The notes under the pieces were generated by a model. That model had not been told where the DNA came from. It saw only the letters and a program-made list of their open reading frames with translations, and did no database searches. DNA of 64,000 bases from Paenibacillus_S vulneris (lineage in GTDB: Bacteria > Bacillota > Bacilli > Paenibacillales > NBRC-103111). A program made the translations under genes and the position numbers. Positions 61,096 through 64,000 of this stretch are shown one piece after another (positions within the stretch are counted from its first letter, which is position 1; every line of letters starts with the position of its first letter). The stretch covers positions 58,168 through 122,167 of the forward strand of contig NZ_BAABJG010000047.1 in assembly GCF_039543185.1 (NCBI RefSeq), written 5' to 3'.

Positions 61096-62544
61096 ATGGC
61101 TTGGAAGCCCGACACATTAAGTGATGTCCCCCTATTCCGCCAAATTTATATGCATTATGAGCAGGAGATCATTCGCGGCACTTTGCTGCCTGGCGACCCA
61201 TTGCCTACAGAGCGCGAATTGGCCTTCAAGCTTGGCATTAATCGCAGTACCGTATCAGCGGCTTATGAGGAGCTTAAAGCTATGGGGCTCGTCCAATCCG
61301 TCCAAGGAAGCGGTACCCGGGTATGTGAGTCCATGTGGGATGAAATGCCTTCCCGCACACCGAACTGGGAACGGTACTCCTACCGTCGACCATTTGATCC
61401 CACCTCCTCCATTGTCAAAAGAACGATATCGGCATTTGCCTATCCCGGCATCATTAATCTGACTAAGGGAGAGCTTTCCCCCGACCTGATGCCGCTGGAC
61501 CTGCTGCATCAGCTCGCCTCTGAAATCGACTTCAGCCTTCCGTTTAGCTATTATGCGAATTTCAAAGGGGATTTCGAATTACGGCAAGCGTTATCTGAAT
61601 TGCTTCAAAGTCATCTGAACCTGACTGCTGATCCAAGCCAAATTCTTATTACGGCGGGAGTCAAGCATGCATTGCATCTTATCTCCCATACGCTGCTTCA
61701 GCCTGGTGATGCCGTAGCCGTAGAAGGCCCCAGTTATTTATATGGAATGCAGGTATTCTCACCGGCCGGACTTCGGATGGTCAAGCTCCCGGTGGATAAA
61801 TACGGCCTTATCCCGGAGAAGCTTCCTGAGCTTTATCATAAGTATCGGGTTCGTATGGTCTTTATCAATCCTACTTACCAAAACCCTACAGGCACTACCC
61901 TGCCTTTGGCCCGCAGAAAGAAGCTTATGGAGCTGTGCGAGGAACTGCGTTTACCTATCGTTGAGGATGACCCATATGGTCTCCTTCAGCTCAACAATAC
62001 ATCGGGACCTATTCCCCCTTTAAAAGCATTACAGGGCGGAGAACGGTTTGTCATCTATCTCGGAACCTTATCCAAAATTGCCACCCCCGGTATGCGCATA
62101 GGCTGGGTTGTTGCTCCTCCTCCCGTCCTCGCTCAGTTAGCCGAAGCCAAGGACCGCATGGGCTACAGTACAAGCCATCCTGGAGAACGGCTCGCCCGGC
62201 ATTATTTGACTCATCCTGATTTTTCGGCCCGACTGGACCGCATCTGTGAGGTCTTACGCAAAAGGAGACAGGTGATGCTCCAGGCTATTCGGAAGTACGT
62301 GGGGGATGAAGCGGAGATATTTGCTCCACTCTCGCCTGCTGGAGGCTTCTACGTAGGGCTTAAGGTGAAACGACGGGGGTGGACCGATAAAGAGCTTTTG
62401 GAGGCTGGAATTCGAGAGGGTGTTATCGTATCGTCAGGCACCATCTATGGGGCCGACAGAGGCTTTATAAGGCTTACTTATGCATCCGTTGACGAGGACC
62501 TTATCACGGAAGGGTTGGTACGGTTGGGAAAAGCCCTTCGATAG
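61096..62544 (+). CDS. MocR-type GntR transcriptional regulator with aminotransferase domain
   Basis: The 482-aa protein begins at ATG 61096, with AGAGGTGA five to six bases before; GTG 61087 lies in this RBS. Residues about 10-75 are a GntR winged helix (LPTERELAFKLGINRSTVSAAYEELKAMGLV). The rest is a fold-type I aminotransferase domain with the PLP lysine in LGTLSKIATPGMRIGW and NPTYQNPTG before it. Such regulators sense PLP or amino compounds and often control the divergent neighbour, here the DJ-1 gene. The 290-base gap between them shows no clear operator. Confidence 0.92.
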   Translation: MAWKPDTLSDVPLFRQIYMHYEQEIIRGTLLPGDPLPTERELAFKLGINRSTVSAAYEELKAMGLVQSVQGSGTRVCESMWDEMPSRTPNWERYSYRRPFDPTSSIVKRTISAFAYPGIINLTKGELSPDLMPLDLLHQLASEIDFSLPFSYYANFKGDFELRQALSELLQSHLNLTADPSQILITAGVKHALHLISHTLLQPGDAVAVEGPSYLYGMQVFSPAGLRMVKLPVDKYGLIPEKLPELYHKYRVRMVFINPTYQNPTGTTLPLARRKKLMELCEELRLPIVEDDPYGLLQLNNTSGPIPPLKALQGGERFVIYLGTLSKIATPGMRIGWVVAPPPVLAQLAEAKDRMGYSTSHPGERLARHYLTHPDFSARLDRICEVLRKRRQVMLQAIRKYVGDEAEIFAPLSPAGGFYVGLKVKRRGWTDKELLEAGIREGVIVSSGTIYGADRGFIRLTYASVDEDLITEGLVRLGKALR

Positions 62545-62637
62545 GAAGCCAGGTAATGTAAGCAAGGAACACTCCGCTTATTACCTTTCGTGCTTTATCG
62601 GATGATCGCTTTTTCCCTGCTTTATGCACGATATATA

Positions 62638-62668
62638 TAAAAAAACCTCCTATTCATCATAGAAGGTT
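62638..62668 (-). terminator. Terminator beyond the tRNA-Arg 3' end
   Basis: The stem AACCTTCTAT / ATAGGAGGTT (one G-U pair) is followed on the minus strand by seven T. It lies 20 bases after the CCA of the tRNA fragment, as expected for a host tRNA gene. Confidence 0.8.
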
Positions 62669-62687
62669 TGGTATCTTCATAGTTATC

Positions 62688-62737
62688 TGGCGCGCCCGAT
62701 ACGATTCGAACGTACGACCTGCAGTTTAGGAAACTGT
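62688..62737 (-). other. 3' portion of a tRNA-Arg(CCU) gene, probable prophage attachment site
   Basis: On the minus strand the order is anticodon arm (ACAGT-TTCCTAA-ACTGC, anticodon CCT), variable AGGTC, T-arm (GTACG-TTCGAAT-CGTAT), acceptor 3' strand CGGGCGC, discriminator G and encoded CCA. The upstream side does not supply a fitting D-arm or the 5' acceptor strand GCGCCCG, and the spacing is about ten bases too long. The fragment faces the host gene mocR on its 3' side and phage-type DNA on its 5' side. This is what an attR looks like after integration into a tRNA 3' end. Confidence 0.75.
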
Positions 62738-63079
62738 CGCAAGCCTACGCTATAACTCGAATCCCTTACGGTGCCCTATTCGGTCATTCATACGGTGACA
62801 CACGGTTTAAACGAATCCCTACAGTTACGTCTATTTTACCCTACGCTAGCAAACGTTTCAAGTAATCGCGGGATTTACTCCCTGAGATAAAAAATATTGC
62901 GCGGATTTTTCGAGCACCTGACGAGGGGGTATCGATGGGGGGCCTTGGGGGGTACGCTCGATCGTATTCATTCGTTATACAATCACACCGCGTACAGTCT
63001 ATTTAACTGTCGGTCATCAGCCGATCACACAAACGTAGTCACAGCGCGAGATCCCGGCGATAAGCGAATACGATTACGC

Positions 63080-63256
63080 TTATGCATACGATAATGGGCG
63101 ATATCCATTCGGTATATGCGCATAAATATTCACGTTTACCCCCTGAGTTCGGCGGCCTCTTCCGGTCTGTGCCGCCAGCCCTTGCGGACTTCCGAAGTGT
63201 AACAGTTTGTAATCATACGGAATCGGACGCATAAATCCGTAAATCCGCTCCAGCAT
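63080..63256 (-). CDS. Possible small phage protein of 58 aa
   Basis: An open frame from ATG 63256 to TAA 63080 encodes a basic, Tyr/Gly-rich peptide beginning MLERIYGFMRPIPYDY. The composition looks protein-like, but no clear RBS precedes the ATG and I do not recognise the family. It is offered as a hypothetical gene only. Confidence 0.25.
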   Translation of the reverse strand: MLERIYGFMRPIPYDYKLLHFGSPQGLAAQTGRGRRTQGVNVNIYAHIPNGYRPLSYA

Positions 63257-63469
63257 TGGAGTTTCACAGTATGCAACGCGTTAAATTGTCCGACGTTGTC
63301 GGGTTACATAAGTAATCGGAGTTGAAAATTTCGGAGGGCTGCGCGGTCCAGGCGGTCGGTGCAGGAAAATTCGGCTAATGCGGAGTTTTGGGACACGTGG
63401 TTCCACACGCTAAATCCGCACCACTCCGCGCCATAACGCCGTTTTACGCTTTTTGTGACTTATTTCGTA

Positions 63470-63784
63470 TCATCCGACTGCGAACCCGACAGCCTGCAGT
63501 ATCTGTGTAATCTCCGCAACACCAAGGTTTCGCGGATCTGGCGGTCTGTATTCGCGTAGCTTTTCGCCAACAACGCGATTAGTGGCGGCAACTAACTCGC
63601 GTCTAAAGTCTGCGCGGTTCCTATAACGGTATAAGGTGCGTCGGTTAATGCCGAGAATATCCGCGATTTCACTTTTACTTTTTCGCCCATACTTGCCGGC
63701 TAATAGATCGATAGCTGCGTAATGGATATCGTTTAAAGGCTGGCGGCCTCGTTTATAATTACCCTTGCGCTTTGTAATCTTCAT
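63470..63784 (-). CDS. Phage-type helix-turn-helix protein (phBC6A51-like)
   Basis: The 104-aa protein has a basic N-terminus and a helix-turn-helix at about residues 38-60 (KSEIADILGINRRTLYRY). The following NRADFRRELV segment resembles the phBC6A51 family found in Bacillus-group phages, which is similar to small terminase subunits. The start is ATG 63784 with GAGAGGGTG before it; GTG 63787 would add one residue. It lies about 55 bases after the tape measure stop on the same strand. Confidence 0.65.
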   Translation of the reverse strand: MKITKRKGNYKRGRQPLNDIHYAAIDLLAGKYGRKSKSEIADILGINRRTLYRYRNRADFRRELVAATNRVVGEKLREYRPPDPRNLGVAEITQILQAVGFAVG

Positions 63785-63838
63785 CACCCTCTCGTATTAA
63801 AGAAGAAGGAGCCGCACAATATCAGCTCCTCTGTTTCT

Positions 63839-64000
63839 TTATTGCGGCATCGCCACTTGTCGGTTCAATGCACGCGCTAATTCGCCTGCGATCCTCTCAA
63901 CGTCCGCTTTTTCCTGAAACGTAACACCATTCATCGTGACATTGACCGTTATATCGCCGCTTTTTCTGCCGCTTCGGTACTCTTCCGCTTGTGGCGCAGG
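63839..64000 (-). CDS. C-terminus of a probable phage tail tape measure protein (partial)
   Basis: The last 53 residues of a frame entering from the right edge read GDITVNVTMNGVTFQEKADV, then ERIAGELARALNRQ. This ITVNmnGVT-x-ADVe-IAxxLAR pattern is common at the end of TP901-type tape measure proteins in Firmicute phages. Only the end is visible, so another tail protein is possible. Confidence 0.55.
   Translation of the reverse strand, partial: PAPQAEEYRSGRKSGDITVNVTMNGVTFQEKADVERIAGELARALNRQVAMPQ

Larger units (their letters stand above)
62738..64000. mobile_element. End of an integrated prophage or phage-derived element
   Basis: The stretch from the tRNA fragment to the window edge differs in style from the host DNA. 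It contains a phage-type helix-turn-helix gene and the 3' end of a likely tape measure gene. Segment 62738-63079 and 63257-63469 show no gene that I can support. The integrase would be expected near the other end, outside the window. Confidence 0.65.

Noticed and set aside
62688..62778. Intact tRNA-Arg gene
   Set aside because: The 3' half is good but the D-arm and 5' acceptor strand do not pair, and the total length is about ten bases too long; read as an attachment-site remnant instead.
62897..63094. 65-aa plus-strand open frame near the phage junction
   Set aside because: No RBS, unlikely composition and opposite strand to the neighbouring phage genes.
1..64000. CRISPR array or insertion sequence
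   Set aside because: No regularly spaced direct repeats and no transposase-like gene were seen anywhere in the window.

Overview
The window reads as chromosomal DNA of a low-to-mid GC, endospore-forming, flagellated Firmicute with an S-layer, most likely a Paenibacillus or close relative. The grounds are sporulation genes (spoIID, spoIIQ, spoIIID, spoIIR), S-layer homology (SLH) proteins with the csaB anchoring gene, an 11-subunit Nuo complex, and Bacillus-like gene order around atp, glyA, prfA, murA and mbl. Nearly everything is on the minus strand, so gene order below runs from high to low coordinates. The species is inferred, not proven.

Layout, low to high coordinates. 1-12.9 kb: a surface-layer block holding an S-layer protein (cut by the window edge), a 1288-aa SLH protein, tagO, tagA, csaB, a DUF5693-type membrane protein, pgcA and fabZ. 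Together these make, pyruvylate and use the secondary wall polymer that SLH domains bind. 13-21 kb: pgsA, an EpuA-like small protein, flhP, flhO, mbl, spoIIID, spoIIQ, spoIID and murA, with recognisable sigma-F-like and sigma-E-like promoters before spoIIQ and spoIIID. 21.3-24.2 kb: a DUF1146 (YwzB) protein and a secreted subtilase with three PPC and three SLH domains. 24.4-34.7 kb: nuoABCDHIJKLMN, a complex I lacking the NuoEFG NADH module, with an unusual low-complexity NuoC extension. 35.1-42.5 kb: the F1Fo ATP synthase operon atpZ-I-B-E-F-H-A-G-D-C. 42.7-54.5 kb: wecB/mnaA, upp, an isolated trpB, then glyA, ywlG and rpiB behind a ZTP-type riboswitch with its own terminator, then ywlE, mntP, ywlC, spoIIR, prmC and prfA. 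54.6-57 kb: ychF, a DCC-family protein, and tadA whose leader carries two perfect DnaA boxes. 57.1-60 kb: an ECF sigma / anti-sigma / triple-repeat membrane protein / LiaI-like operon, with a possible AUU start for the sigma gene. 60.2-62.5 kb: a DJ-1/PfpI protein divergent from a MocR-type regulator. 62.7-64 kb: the 3' part of a tRNA-Arg(CCU) gene, with its host terminator, borders phage-type genes. I read this as the attachment-site end of an integrated prophage that continues beyond the window.

The strongest observations are the ZTP riboswitch over rpiB-ywlG-glyA, the tRNA-Arg prophage junction, the DnaA-box cluster in the tadA leader, the ECF operon with the three-fold PGxGH repeat membrane protein, and a repeated hairpin-plus-Shine-Dalgarno leader element found before flhP, nuoL and atpC. 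Starts were moved from the longest ORF where a good ribosome binding site supports a shorter protein; these choices are stated in each entry.
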